DNA of 64,000 nucleotides, taken from assembly GCF_000814675.1 (NCBI RefSeq), contig NZ_JWIG01000013.1, positions 20,806 through 84,805 of the forward strand, in the 5' to 3' direction. The DNA is from Pseudoalteromonas distincta (GTDB lineage Bacteria; Pseudomonadota; Gammaproteobacteria; Enterobacterales; Alteromonadaceae). The notes under the pieces are model-generated. The model did no database searches. It had not been told where the DNA came from and saw only the letters and a list, made by a program, of their open reading frames with translations. Position 1 is the first letter of the stretch; the number at the start of each line of letters is the position of its first letter. The translations under genes and the position numbers were made by a program. Positions 44,424 through 51,921 of the stretch are shown here, piece by piece.

Positions 44424-45215
44424 ATGCAATATAATAATAAAACAGTGTGGATCACCGGTGCATCGTCAGGTATTGGTAAAGAGCTTGCTATACAATTTGC
44501 CGAGCTTGGCGCGCGCGTTATTTTATCGGCGCGCAATGTAGATAAACTAAACGATTTAAAATCAACGCTTAAAGGCGAAGGGCACTTAGTTGTGCCTCTG
44601 GACTTAGCCCAGCCAGAGCATGTACTGAGTACAGTAACAGCAAAAATGAACGAGCTTCCTGCAGTTGATATTTTAATTAATAACGGCGGCGTATCGCAGC
44701 GTAGCTTATTTTTAGAAAACGACTTTAACGTGTATCGCCAATTAATGGAGGTTAATTACTTTGGCTTAATTGCACTTACTAAAGCTGTATTACCTACTAT
44801 GGTGGCAAAGCGCAGTGGTTCAATTGTGTCCATTAGTAGTGTGGCGGGTAAAGTAGGTTCAAAATTTAGAACAGGTTATTCGGGTTCTAAATATGCGGTT
44901 GTTGGTTTTATGGATTGCCTACGTGCAGAAGTAGCACAACATAATATTCATTGTTTAACAATTTGCCCAGGCTCTATTAAAACAGCAATTGCGCATAACT
45001 CACTAAACGAGCAAGGCATAGCGCAAAATAAACCAGAAGAGTCGATAGAAAATGGGATGGATGTAAGCGTAGCTGCTTCAAAAATGATTCGTGCCATTAG
45101 TAATAAAAAAGACGAAGTGATTATTGGCAAAGGTTTAAGTGGTTGGGCGCCTACAATTAAGCGCTTTTTTCCTACTTTGTTTAATCGCATTACCGCAAAA
45201 ACAAACTATAGGTAG
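44424..45215 (+). CDS. Short-chain dehydrogenase/reductase
   Basis: 263 aa classical SDR. Cofactor motif TGASSGIGKE, structural NNGG (ILINNGGVSQ), catalytic Ser in SSVAGKVG and YxxxK as YSGSKYA. It resembles DHRS7-type SDRs. The C-terminal ~40 residues (LSGWAPTIKRFFPTLFNRIT) are amphipathic and may touch the membrane. It lies 60 bp after the Mpo1-like gene, so a shared lipid-related role is possible. Substrate unknown. Confidence 0.9.
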   Translation: MQYNNKTVWITGASSGIGKELAIQFAELGARVILSARNVDKLNDLKSTLKGEGHLVVPLDLAQPEHVLSTVTAKMNELPAVDILINNGGVSQRSLFLENDFNVYRQLMEVNYFGLIALTKAVLPTMVAKRSGSIVSISSVAGKVGSKFRTGYSGSKYAVVGFMDCLRAEVAQHNIHCLTICPGSIKTAIAHNSLNEQGIAQNKPEESIENGMDVSVAASKMIRAISNKKDEVIIGKGLSGWAPTIKRFFPTLFNRITAKTNYR

Positions 45216-45276
45216 CGTCGTTTATTTCAAAGGCGTAAAATGCCGTAAATTTGATCAATTTAGAAAAGGATTCTAA

Positions 45277-45870
45277 ATGAAGTATTTATGGCTGAGCCTG
45301 TTTTTTATTGTATTAATTTGGTCTGGTATTAACCCAAAAGATCAATTTACATGGCTGCTTGAAGTTATCCCCGCAATTATTGGTTTAGTGCTGCTAGCAA
45401 GTACCTATAGCCACTTTAAACTTACTCCTATTTTATATACATTTATTTTAGCGCATTGCATTGTGCTGATGATTGGCGGGCATTACACCTACGCCGAAGT
45501 CCCTTTTTTCGATAATCTATTTGGTAGCGAGCGTAATAACTACGACAAAGTAGGGCACTTTTTTCAAGGGTTTGTACCTGCACTACTAGCACGCGAAATT
45601 TTACTGCGCAAAAAAGTAGTAAATGGTCGAGGTTGGTTAATCACCTTTGTTATTTCGGTATGTTTGGCATTTAGCGCGTTTTACGAATTAATAGAGTGGT
45701 GGGTTGCAGTGTTAAGCGGCGAAAACGCAGAAGCATTTTTAGGCACGCAAGGTTACGTGTGGGATACCCAATCAGATATGGGACTGGCGTTATTTGGGGC
45801 TATTTGCTCATTGTTAGTACTTTCAAAAGTACACGATAAACAGCTAAAAAACGTTAAAGATTATTTATAG
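45277..45870 (+). CDS. DUF2238 (YjdF-type) integral membrane protein
   Basis: 197 aa, six hydrophobic segments. The family motif YDKVGHFFQGFVPALLAREI and the later FSAFYELIEWWVAV and WDTQSDMGLALFG match DUF2238 proteins of the YjdF type. Function is unknown in this family. It follows the SDR in the same direction with its own AAAGGA start site. Confidence 0.85.
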   Translation: MKYLWLSLFFIVLIWSGINPKDQFTWLLEVIPAIIGLVLLASTYSHFKLTPILYTFILAHCIVLMIGGHYTYAEVPFFDNLFGSERNNYDKVGHFFQGFVPALLAREILLRKKVVNGRGWLITFVISVCLAFSAFYELIEWWVAVLSGENAEAFLGTQGYVWDTQSDMGLALFGAICSLLVLSKVHDKQLKNVKDYL

Positions 45871-45930
45871 GCTATAGGAACGTTCTATAGAAATGTTTAT
45901 AAAAACGTTGGTAAAAAAGACTATTAACTT

Positions 45931-46374
45931 ATGAGCGCAAACATTAGTAACTACTCAATAAGCACAGACAAAAGCAAACTTAACTTTAACGTTATTTATA
46001 ACTTTATTGCTAATAGCTATTGGGCCAAAGGCATTCCTAAAAGCGTGATGCAATCAGCTATTGATAACTCAATGTGCTTTGGTGTTTACAGCGCTCATAA
46101 CGAGCAAGTTGGCTTTGCCAGGGTAGTTACCGATAAAGCAACCTTTGCCTATTTAGCCGATGTATTTATTACCCCAGATTTGCAAGGTAATGGGCTGAGT
46201 AAGTTACTTATTAAAACGATAGTGGAGCACCCTGAGCTGCAAGGGCTCAGGCGCTTTTTATTAGCAACTTCTGATGCACATGGCCTTTATGCACAATACG
46301 GGTTTAAACCAATAGATAACCCCGCACTACTAATGCAAATAAGTCCTGAGAATGTGTATGGTGATAGTAAGTAG
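45931..46374 (+). CDS. GNAT-family N-acetyltransferase
   Basis: 147 aa. Acetyl-CoA-binding core VFITPDLQGNGLSKLLIKTI (Q/RxxGxG/A form) and C-terminal GLYAQYGFKP are typical of GNAT enzymes. The acceptor is unknown; proteins with this layout (SYWAKGIPKSVMQSAIDNS near the N-terminus) are usually annotated as uncharacterised acetyltransferases. Confidence 0.88.
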   Translation: MSANISNYSISTDKSKLNFNVIYNFIANSYWAKGIPKSVMQSAIDNSMCFGVYSAHNEQVGFARVVTDKATFAYLADVFITPDLQGNGLSKLLIKTIVEHPELQGLRRFLLATSDAHGLYAQYGFKPIDNPALLMQISPENVYGDSK

Positions 46375-46480
46375 AGAATACATTCTAAAGTGGGGATTAT
46401 TATTGATGATTCATTATACAGCTAATTAGTAAGCGATTTTTTAAGTTATCAACTTTCTGACAGCAGGTATTAATACTCCT

Positions 46481-46819
46481 TTAAATACGATATTTTTTCT
46501 TCATTGATAGAGAAAAAGAAAGTACAAATAGAGCCAACCACCAAGCAGCAAATACCCACAATCCAGGCTTAAGTTCACACCATTCTGTAATGTTAATAAC
46601 ACCATATATGAACAGACTTAGAGAGATGAATGGTAAAATAAATAGGGAGTAAAACAGATATATAATAAAGTTTGATAGAAGTTTTTGATACAGTTTATGC
46701 TCATTATCAGAGCGAAACTCGATCATTAAAAAAATACATTGTGAAGATATAAGCAAGATAATTACTTGTAATAAACACCAGCCTAAAGCCGCTAGAATCG
46801 CTATCCATTGCATTGTCAT
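46481..46819 (-). CDS. Unknown small membrane protein
   Basis: 112 aa with three hydrophobic segments (LAALGWCLLQVIILLISSQC, FIIYLFYSLFILPFISLSLF, LWVFAAWWLALFVLSFSL) and a basic C-terminus KKKYRI. No family known. First member, by coordinate, of a minus-strand patch of accessory genes, 44 bp from the DUF3465 gene. Confidence 0.6.
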   Translation of the reverse strand: MTMQWIAILAALGWCLLQVIILLISSQCIFLMIEFRSDNEHKLYQKLLSNFIIYLFYSLFILPFISLSLFIYGVINITEWCELKPGLWVFAAWWLALFVLSFSLSMKKKYRI

Positions 46820-46863
46820 TTTTCGTTTTCCTTGCGCTTTTACTTGAAGAGACCGTTATGAAG

Positions 46864-47253
46864 CTATTGGTACGTTTTACCTTTGTGCTTTAACCAACCA
46901 TCAACGTTATGTCCATTTGGATCTTTATGAGTCCAGTGCACTACGCCCCCTTTTTTATTCCACTCATACTCACCGTAAAATTGAACAGTATCACCCTTTG
47001 AAATCAAATTAATTCTTGGGGCAAGGTCAATATTATGTGCAATTAAAATAGTAATACCTGTACTTAATTTAAGAATAAATTTTTGATGTCGTGAGCCTTG
47101 ATTATCATCGTTTAATATACGAATAACGATTCCAGAATCTTGTACTTGAACGTTACTTTGGTGATTTTTGTATGCTTCATTCAGGGATGTAGCATTTACA
47201 AAATTTGACCACTGTAGAAAAGTAAACCCTTTTAAATCAGACAGCCACTCCAA
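46864..47253 (-). CDS. DUF3465-family protein
   Basis: 129 aa. The core SGIVIRILNDDNQGSRHQKF, then LIAHNIDLAPRI, GDTVQFYGEYEWNKKGGVVH and GWLKHKGKTYQ match DUF3465, a small beta-rich OB-like domain of unknown function found mainly in Vibrio, Shewanella and Alteromonadales. Family members usually have a signal peptide. Here the N-terminus is MEWLSDLKGFTFLQWSNFVN with none, so the 5' end may have been replaced or truncated. On the minus strand beside the attC-bearing patch. Confidence 0.82.
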   Translation of the reverse strand: MEWLSDLKGFTFLQWSNFVNATSLNEAYKNHQSNVQVQDSGIVIRILNDDNQGSRHQKFILKLSTGITILIAHNIDLAPRINLISKGDTVQFYGEYEWNKKGGVVHWTHKDPNGHNVDGWLKHKGKTYQ

Positions 47254-47315
47254 ATAAATAAAGTCAATCTACGCCAGATTCAAGGTAATTAGGATGGGTA
47301 TCATCCTAATTTGTT

Positions 47316-47393
47316 AATTGTGCAAAGATGGCCGTAGGCCATGCACAAAAAGGAGCGAAGACCAAAACGTCGGCTGGACAAACTCGTTAGTGC
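47316..47393 (-). other. Partial integron-type attC site
   Basis: On the minus strand, GCACTAAC lies 8 nt after the stop of the 89-aa gene and is the exact complement of the GTTAGTGC that precedes that gene (47687-47694), the R''/R' relation of one cassette. It is followed by GTCCAGCCGACG, the usual L''-type box. A hairpin (TGGCC-TAC-GGCCA) follows, but the closing R' is missing, so the site is truncated or degenerate. Confidence 0.55.
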
Positions 47394-47401
47394 TATGGGT
47401 A

Positions 47402-47671
47402 TTAATCATCTGGATACTCAGACAAATATAGTTTGATGCCTAGTTTTGACATAATTCTCATGGCCTCAACTGAAAGTATGGCACCACCACCGCAAGCATT
47501 CTTACGCATAGAAAATCCTATATCAGCGGTATATGCCCCTGGACTAATTACACTTTCATTTTCAGTTAGCCATTTTTCCAATTCGACAATTTGGGATGAT
47601 AACTCCCAGTCTTCTTTGGCCAAGTGGGCCAATCGCTCATTGCCAGATTCATTTTTCACATAGATAGACAA
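47402..47671 (-). CDS. Unknown 89-aa protein, candidate integron cassette gene
   Basis: 89 aa beginning at a TTG codon (47671) with AAAGGAG 6 nt upstream; no ATG fits. Acidic, helical protein (NERLAHLAKEDWELSSQIVE; SVEAMRIMSKLGIKLYLSEY) with no signal peptide and no family known. The gene is framed by complementary 8-mers GTTAGTGC and GCACTAAC, fills nearly the whole ~310-bp interval, and starts right after an attC, exactly as cassette genes do. Confidence 0.65.
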   Translation of the reverse strand: MSIYVKNESGNERLAHLAKEDWELSSQIVELEKWLTENESVISPGAYTADIGFSMRKNACGGGAILSVEAMRIMSKLGIKLYLSEYPDD

Positions 47672-47686
47672 TCAATTCTCCTTTGA

Positions 47687-47789
47687 GCACTAACGCCCAT
47701 AATAATAGGCTAGAAATTGTGGGCTAAAATGAGTGAGGCACGAGCGATAGCCCACTGTTTTTAGTCCTTGTTAATTTGACTTGTTATAC
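47687..47789 (-). other. Integron-type attC recombination site
   Basis: About 103 bp. On the minus strand it starts GTATAACAAGTC and ends GGGCGTTAGTGC (cleavage expected within G-TTAG). A central inverted pair GTGGGCTA / TAGCCCAC (47719-47726, 47748-47755) forms the stem. The R'' overlaps the stop codon of the upstream gene, as is common in cassettes. Resembles VCR-type sites. Confidence 0.75.
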
Positions 47790-48497
47790 GCTCTTTCTCA
47801 TATTACTAAACTTTAAGTCGATTTTAACATCCCAAGTATCAGATATACTTGCAATATCTCTAATATCACCAATATCTAAAACAAGGGCATCATCGCCAAC
47901 AACTTGCGTATCTACAGCAAAACGATATTCTTTTTGATGCTTATAATTGTCCTGCTTATAATTGTCCTGCTTATTAAATGCGGGCCTGTTGTAGAACTCT
48001 CCGCTAAAACTGTTAGGATCATAATAGTTAACCAAACCTGTACTGCCCAGAAAGTTACGTGTCTTTATTGCTTTAACCATACGCTTTATAAAAGCTGGTG
48101 TATTATGAATAAGAACATAATAATCACCTAATTCAGCGCATTCTTTAGATACGCTTAAGTCATTTTTTATTTCTGATAATTTAGATTGATCAGATAAATT
48201 ACTTGCGTTTGTTGCGCCTGCAAATAAACAAAAAACATGGAGGTTATCGCTGTGATTAAGTCGCATCTCTATCGGTGCTGCAAAATCTGTTAACGTATGT
48301 CCATTAACTTTAAATACACCTGATTCAGGTTGCCAAAAAGCACACAAGCCTTCTTTTTCATCAGCTCTATTACTCTCGGAGCTTTCTTCTATTTTTCTGA
48401 AATAAGATAAGCGATTCATATAGATTTTTCCATTAAGAAAATCATTCATATAATCTTCGTTATCGAAAATTCTAAGAAAAAATACAATTTTCTTCAT
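47784..48497 (-). CDS. Unknown 237-aa protein, candidate integron cassette gene
   Basis: 237 aa with AGGG upstream of the ATG. Opening IVFFLRIFDNEDYMNDFLNG followed by KIYMNRLSYFRKIEES resembles a group of uncharacterised proteins from mobile regions that start with a 'lid' of this kind. No catalytic motif is evident. It has no signal peptide. A 15-nt tandem duplication in the gene produces QDNYKQDNYK. Its stop codon lies in an attC site, and 10-20 nt before its start TTATATGC partly matches a cassette junction. Defence or toxin roles are possible but not supported. Confidence 0.65.
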   Translation of the reverse strand: MKKIVFFLRIFDNEDYMNDFLNGKIYMNRLSYFRKIEESSESNRADEKEGLCAFWQPESGVFKVNGHTLTDFAAPIEMRLNHSDNLHVFCLFAGATNASNLSDQSKLSEIKNDLSVSKECAELGDYYVLIHNTPAFIKRMVKAIKTRNFLGSTGLVNYYDPNSFSGEFYNRPAFNKQDNYKQDNYKHQKEYRFAVDTQVVGDDALVLDIGDIRDIASISDTWDVKIDLKFSNMRKSV

Positions 48498-48513
48498 AGC
48501 TACCCTTGAGCAT

Positions 48514-48943
48514 ATAATAGCTTTATCGAGAACACTTTCCTCTTTTTATGAGTAACGCATGTCCTCTTAATTATTTTTAATATTAATAACAAATCCTGTA
48601 ACACATTGCGAGTATTAAACTTTAAGTCGGGCTGTTCTTTTAATAATATGCAAAAAAGAGGAAAACGTCCTCATCTTTTGACTTAGGAGGAAAAGCTCCA
48701 GCGCGGTATATAAATGCAGCAATTAAGTATTTAAAATGAAAACCAAATCCGATTTTAAATCATTTAATAGTCACTAAAAAACGCCAGCGATAACGTAAGT
48801 AACCGCTTTAAGCACACTTGTTTGTGTAAACATATTATAGAAGGGGGTTTAGGGATGGTGGAAGCTGTAAAGCGAGGTCATGAATTATTTACTAAACGCG
48901 TCTTCCTTCTTTTAAAACAGGGTAGACGCGTTTAAATATACTT
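48514..48943. other. Intergenic region with two hairpins
   Basis: About 430 bp without a credible gene. It holds GAGGA-AAAC-GTCCTC-like pairing near 48658 and a 10-bp stem AAACGCGTCT / AGACGCGTTT (48894-48936). Either could be a terminator or a remnant attC-like structure. Nothing else recognised. Confidence 0.45.
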
Positions 48944-49105
48944 ATACCAGTCGACTTAAATATTTAGCCTTTCTAGCGTGCTAAATAAAGCGTTAACGGC
49001 GTTATAAACTTCTCATGTAGAACAACTACATGTCGAAATTTATGCCTTGTTATCACTTTATTTATCCGTCGCTATAAATGTCTAATAACTTAACACGATT
49101 GGTAT
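48944..49105. repeat. 162-bp ATACCA...TTGGTAT element, copy A
   Basis: Begins ATACCAGTCGACTTAA and ends AACACGATTGGTAT. A central hairpin ATGTAG-AACAA-CTACAT lies between conserved flanks CTTCTC and CGAAATT. Same length (162 bp) as the copy at 56868. No coding content. Confidence 0.82.
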
Positions 49106-49284
49106 TATTTGGCTTTTTTAGCCTCTAGAGTTTCTATTTCACTCCAGATTTTTTCGGCTTCTGCGCTCAACATGGCAAAGCTTTTAATGTCGCCTTTTCT
49201 TTGTGCCTGCATGCCTTGCTCTAGTTTTACATCGTATTCTTTACGCAGTTTTTTTACGGGATCAGGCTTTAAAAATGAAAACAT
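49105..49284 (-). CDS. DUF6435-type small protein
   Basis: 59 aa encoded on the minus strand: ATG at 49284, TAA at 49107-49105. The sequence FSFLKPDPVKKLRKEYDVKL followed by EQGMQAQRKGDIKSFAMLSA and IWSEIETLE is the pattern of DUF6435-like small helical proteins in gammaproteobacteria, rich in Lys/Glu, without signal peptide. Function unknown. The stop codon touches the end of the 162-bp repeat element. Confidence 0.8.
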   Translation of the reverse strand: MFSFLKPDPVKKLRKEYDVKLEQGMQAQRKGDIKSFAMLSAEAEKIWSEIETLEAKKAK

Positions 49285-49363
49285 TAGTATTCTCTTAATT
49301 TATTAAATTATATGTAGTTAGTGTACGCATTAATGGGCTTAATAGTTCTTTGTTTGGTGAAAA

Positions 49364-49398
49364 TGTTTACTTTGCGCTTTAAAAGCGCAAAGTAAACA
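49364..49398. terminator. Hairpin downstream of PQQ sugar dehydrogenase
   Basis: Near-perfect palindrome TGTTTACTTTGCGCTTT / AAAGCGCAAAGTAAACA. On the minus strand it ends with ATTTT, a weak T-run. Confidence 0.65.
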
Positions 49399-49435
49399 CG
49401 GTGTAATTTTGCGTACTGTGTGCTAGTTCTAGTGC

Positions 49436-50611
49436 TTACGTTTCTGGCTCTAGGCGTTTAATACCTTGGCCATCAATACCTAAATAAATAAAACCATCAC
49501 TGCCTTGGGCTAGGCTGCGTACTCTGCCAATGCCATCGAGTATTTTATATTGCTTAACAACCTTACCTTTTGAGAGCTCTAGTGCGCTAATGAATGCAAA
49601 TTTCATTGATGCTAATAATAGCTTACCTTTAAGCTTTGGGTATTTATCACTCGTTACATACAACATATCGGAAGGGGCAATTGAAGGGGTCCAATGTAAT
49701 ACGGGCGATTGCATGCCGTCTTTTTCTTTAAGGTCGGTAAACTTGGTACCGCTGTAGTTAACGCCATAGCTGACTAAAGGCCATCCGTAGTTAGCGCCTT
49801 TTTTTATAATATTAAGCTCATCGCCGCCGCGTGGTCCGTGCTCGTGGGACCATAAAATATTATTTTGATAATCAAACCACATGCCCTGTGGATTACGGTG
49901 CCCATAAGACCATGCCGCATGTTTTGCATCTTTTTGTTTAACAAACGGATTGTCGCTTGGGATACGGCCATCATCGTGTAAGCGATAAATTTTACCGCCA
50001 TCACGAGTGAGATCTTGCGGGTTTATGTCGCGCGAGCCGCGATCGCCAATTGAAAAATAAACATAACCTTCATCATCAAACACAATACGGCTGCCGTAGT
50101 GTTGGCCTTTGGTAGTATTATGCTCGCCTTTGTATAGCAATTGCTGATCAGACAACTGCGTATGGTCGCTATTTAGCTTGGCGCGCATTAAGGCGGTGTT
50201 ACTTCCGCTTCCTTTGCCCTCACTACTTGAGTAACTAAAGTACAGCCATTGGTTTTGCTTGCTATCGGTGTGTAGTGATAAATCAAGCAATCCACCTTGG
50301 CCATTAGCGTCAATGTTGGGCAGCCCTGAGACTTTAGTTAACGTAGTGGTATTTTTAGGTAATAAAAATAACGCTCCACTGCGCTCAGATATTAGTAAAT
50401 CACCATTAGCTAAAGGCTCAATAGCCCAAGGTATAACCACACCTTCTGCCGCTGTTACTGCGTTAACGCTAAGCGATAAAGTATCGAGCTGCTTATAGTT
50501 TTTTACGTAATCGCTTTTTGCATGCGCGGGTGCGTTAGTAGCAAATATAGCAACGGCTAAGCCTGCACTTATTAGTTTAGGGTGAGTGTTATGTGACCTT
50601 AAATTTATCAT
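49436..50611 (-). CDS. PQQ-dependent soluble sugar dehydrogenase (YliI-like)
   Basis: 391 aa from the ATG at 50611, which has GGAAG 6 nt upstream. A far longer open frame exists, but only this start gives a Sec signal peptide (LISAGLAVAIFATNAPAHA). Six-bladed beta-propeller features are GNGQGGLLDLSLH-type and YGSRIVFDDEGYVYFSIGDRG, then SYGHRNPQGMWFD and SHEHGPRGGDELN, typical of soluble aldose dehydrogenases of the YliI/glucose-sorbosone group. The periplasmic enzyme oxidises aldoses with PQQ. No PQQ biosynthesis genes are in the window. Divergent from the desaturase operon. Confidence 0.9.
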   Translation of the reverse strand: MINLRSHNTHPKLISAGLAVAIFATNAPAHAKSDYVKNYKQLDTLSLSVNAVTAAEGVVIPWAIEPLANGDLLISERSGALFLLPKNTTTLTKVSGLPNIDANGQGGLLDLSLHTDSKQNQWLYFSYSSSEGKGSGSNTALMRAKLNSDHTQLSDQQLLYKGEHNTTKGQHYGSRIVFDDEGYVYFSIGDRGSRDINPQDLTRDGGKIYRLHDDGRIPSDNPFVKQKDAKHAAWSYGHRNPQGMWFDYQNNILWSHEHGPRGGDELNIIKKGANYGWPLVSYGVNYSGTKFTDLKEKDGMQSPVLHWTPSIAPSDMLYVTSDKYPKLKGKLLLASMKFAFISALELSKGKVVKQYKILDGIGRVRSLAQGSDGFIYLGIDGQGIKRLEPET

Positions 50612-50801
50612 TATGGCTTCCAAAATTAATCCAATCTTACATAACCTTATCATGGCATAAATAAATTTGTTAAGTGTTGAGTTGAATGAAAAATGCACAC
50701 TTATATATTTTAAAATTACTTCTTCACAGGAAATTGTTTTAGCAAATTGCGCTAATAAAAATTGAATAATTACTCTATTGGGGTTGAAAACTAAAAATTT
50801 G

Positions 50802-50819
50802 AGCGTACACTTGTGCGCT
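50802..50819. promoter_or_regulatory. FabR/DesT-like operator 1
   Basis: AGCGTACACTTGTGCGCT, an 18-bp imperfect palindrome (14 of 18 positions symmetric). It is close to the AGCGNACA...TGTNCGCT type of site read by FabR/DesT regulators of unsaturated fatty acid synthesis. 60-77 bp upstream of the desaturase operon. Confidence 0.65.
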
Positions 50820-50827
50820 GAAGTTTG

Positions 50828-50845
50828 GGCGTACACGTGTAAGTT
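50828..50845. promoter_or_regulatory. FabR/DesT-like operator 2
   Basis: GGCGTACACGTGTAAGTT with the perfect core TACACGTGTA, 26 bp from the first site in the same orientation. A weaker right half. Confidence 0.55.
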
Positions 50846-50877
50846 CAAAGTAATTAAGATTTGATAGAGATTTAACC

Positions 50878-51921
50878 ATGATGACTCAAGTATTAAACCA
50901 ATTTTCAAAATGGTTTTTACACCATCAAAGTTTTGCAGGCTACATAGAGCCCGTAATGCAGGTGTTTAAACCTGCGTGGCGTGCAGGGCAGTTTAGAGCG
51001 CAAGTAGTTAGTACAGCTGTACTTGATGGCGGTTTTTTAAGTGTACAACTTAAGCCAAGCAAACAATGGCAGGCACATACGTCAGGGCAGCATATAAGTT
51101 TAACGGTTGAAATTAATGGGCGATTACTAACACGCGTTTTTACCGTGGCCTCAAGCGCTCAGCAATTTAAAAATACAGGTTTGGTGCGCTTACTAATCAA
51201 AACAAATGCGCAAGGGCGCTTTACAGGCTTACTCAGCAGTGCATTAAAAGCGGGGTTGTGGTGCAATATTTCTGCGCCAAGCGGCGACTTTGTGTTTAAA
51301 AACACACACACGCCAGCCACTTTTATTGCAGGCGGCTCGGGTATAACACCTATGCTGGCTATGCTTGATGATTACTTAAGCCAAACTACGCAAAAAGTGT
51401 CGTTGGTGTATTACGCAAAAGCCACTGAGCATCAATGTGTTGATGAGCTAAGTGAGTTGGCAGCGCAATTTGAGCATTTTTCGTTTTTATTATTAACGCG
51501 TGAGCAATCAAGCGATATAACCAGCAATATTAAGCCGTGGGAAAACCCAGACATTTACTGCTGTGGCCCTGCAGCATTTATGCAAACGGTGGGCGATTTT
51601 GCTAAAACGCATAAGCTAAATTATTACCAAGAAGCATTTGGTTTAGCGCTGCCTACCTTAAACGACGACAGCCAATTTAATGTAAAAATTAACGCCAGTG
51701 CCCATGTTGTATCGGGCAACGATGTTTTACTGACTCAGTTTGAAGAAAAAAAGCTCCCCGTTAAACGCGGTTGCGGTATTGGTATTTGCCATCAATGCCA
51801 ATGTATTAAAAAGTCAGGCGTGGTACGTAATTTAAAAACAGGTGAATTGAGTGACAACGGTGAGCAATTAATACAACTTTGCGTAAGCCAACCTGTTAGT
51901 GATTTGGAGTTACAATTATGA
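50878..51921 (+). CDS. Flavodoxin-reductase/ferredoxin fusion, electron donor for desaturase
   Basis: 347 aa. FAD-binding barrel with RVFTVASS, NAD-binding domain (AGGSGITPMLAMLDD, YCCGPAAFM) and a C-terminal plant-type [2Fe-2S] ferredoxin with ligands CGIGICHQC and QLC. Same domain order as DesC-type reductases that feed acyl desaturases. The stop overlaps the desaturase start (ATGA), so the pair is coupled. Either of two adjacent ATGs may serve as start. Cytoplasmic, membrane-associated through its partner. Confidence 0.9.
   Translation: MMTQVLNQFSKWFLHHQSFAGYIEPVMQVFKPAWRAGQFRAQVVSTAVLDGGFLSVQLKPSKQWQAHTSGQHISLTVEINGRLLTRVFTVASSAQQFKNTGLVRLLIKTNAQGRFTGLLSSALKAGLWCNISAPSGDFVFKNTHTPATFIAGGSGITPMLAMLDDYLSQTTQKVSLVYYAKATEHQCVDELSELAAQFEHFSFLLLTREQSSDITSNIKPWENPDIYCCGPAAFMQTVGDFAKTHKLNYYQEAFGLALPTLNDDSQFNVKINASAHVVSGNDVLLTQFEEKKLPVKRGCGIGICHQCQCIKKSGVVRNLKTGELSDNGEQLIQLCVSQPVSDLELQL

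Noticed and set aside
46481..47253. Further integron cassettes for the 112-aa and DUF3465 genes
   Set aside because: No attC-like sequence was found between or after them; only their shared strand and position suggest it.
49109..49306. 65-aa plus-strand ORF
   Set aside because: The opposite strand encodes a DUF6435-type protein with a clear family pattern; the plus-strand frame is its shadow.
49436..50908. 490-aa version of the PQQ sugar dehydrogenase
   Set aside because: The extra 99 codons overlap the desaturase-operon promoter and operators; the ATG at 50611 gives a signal peptide and has GGAAG.
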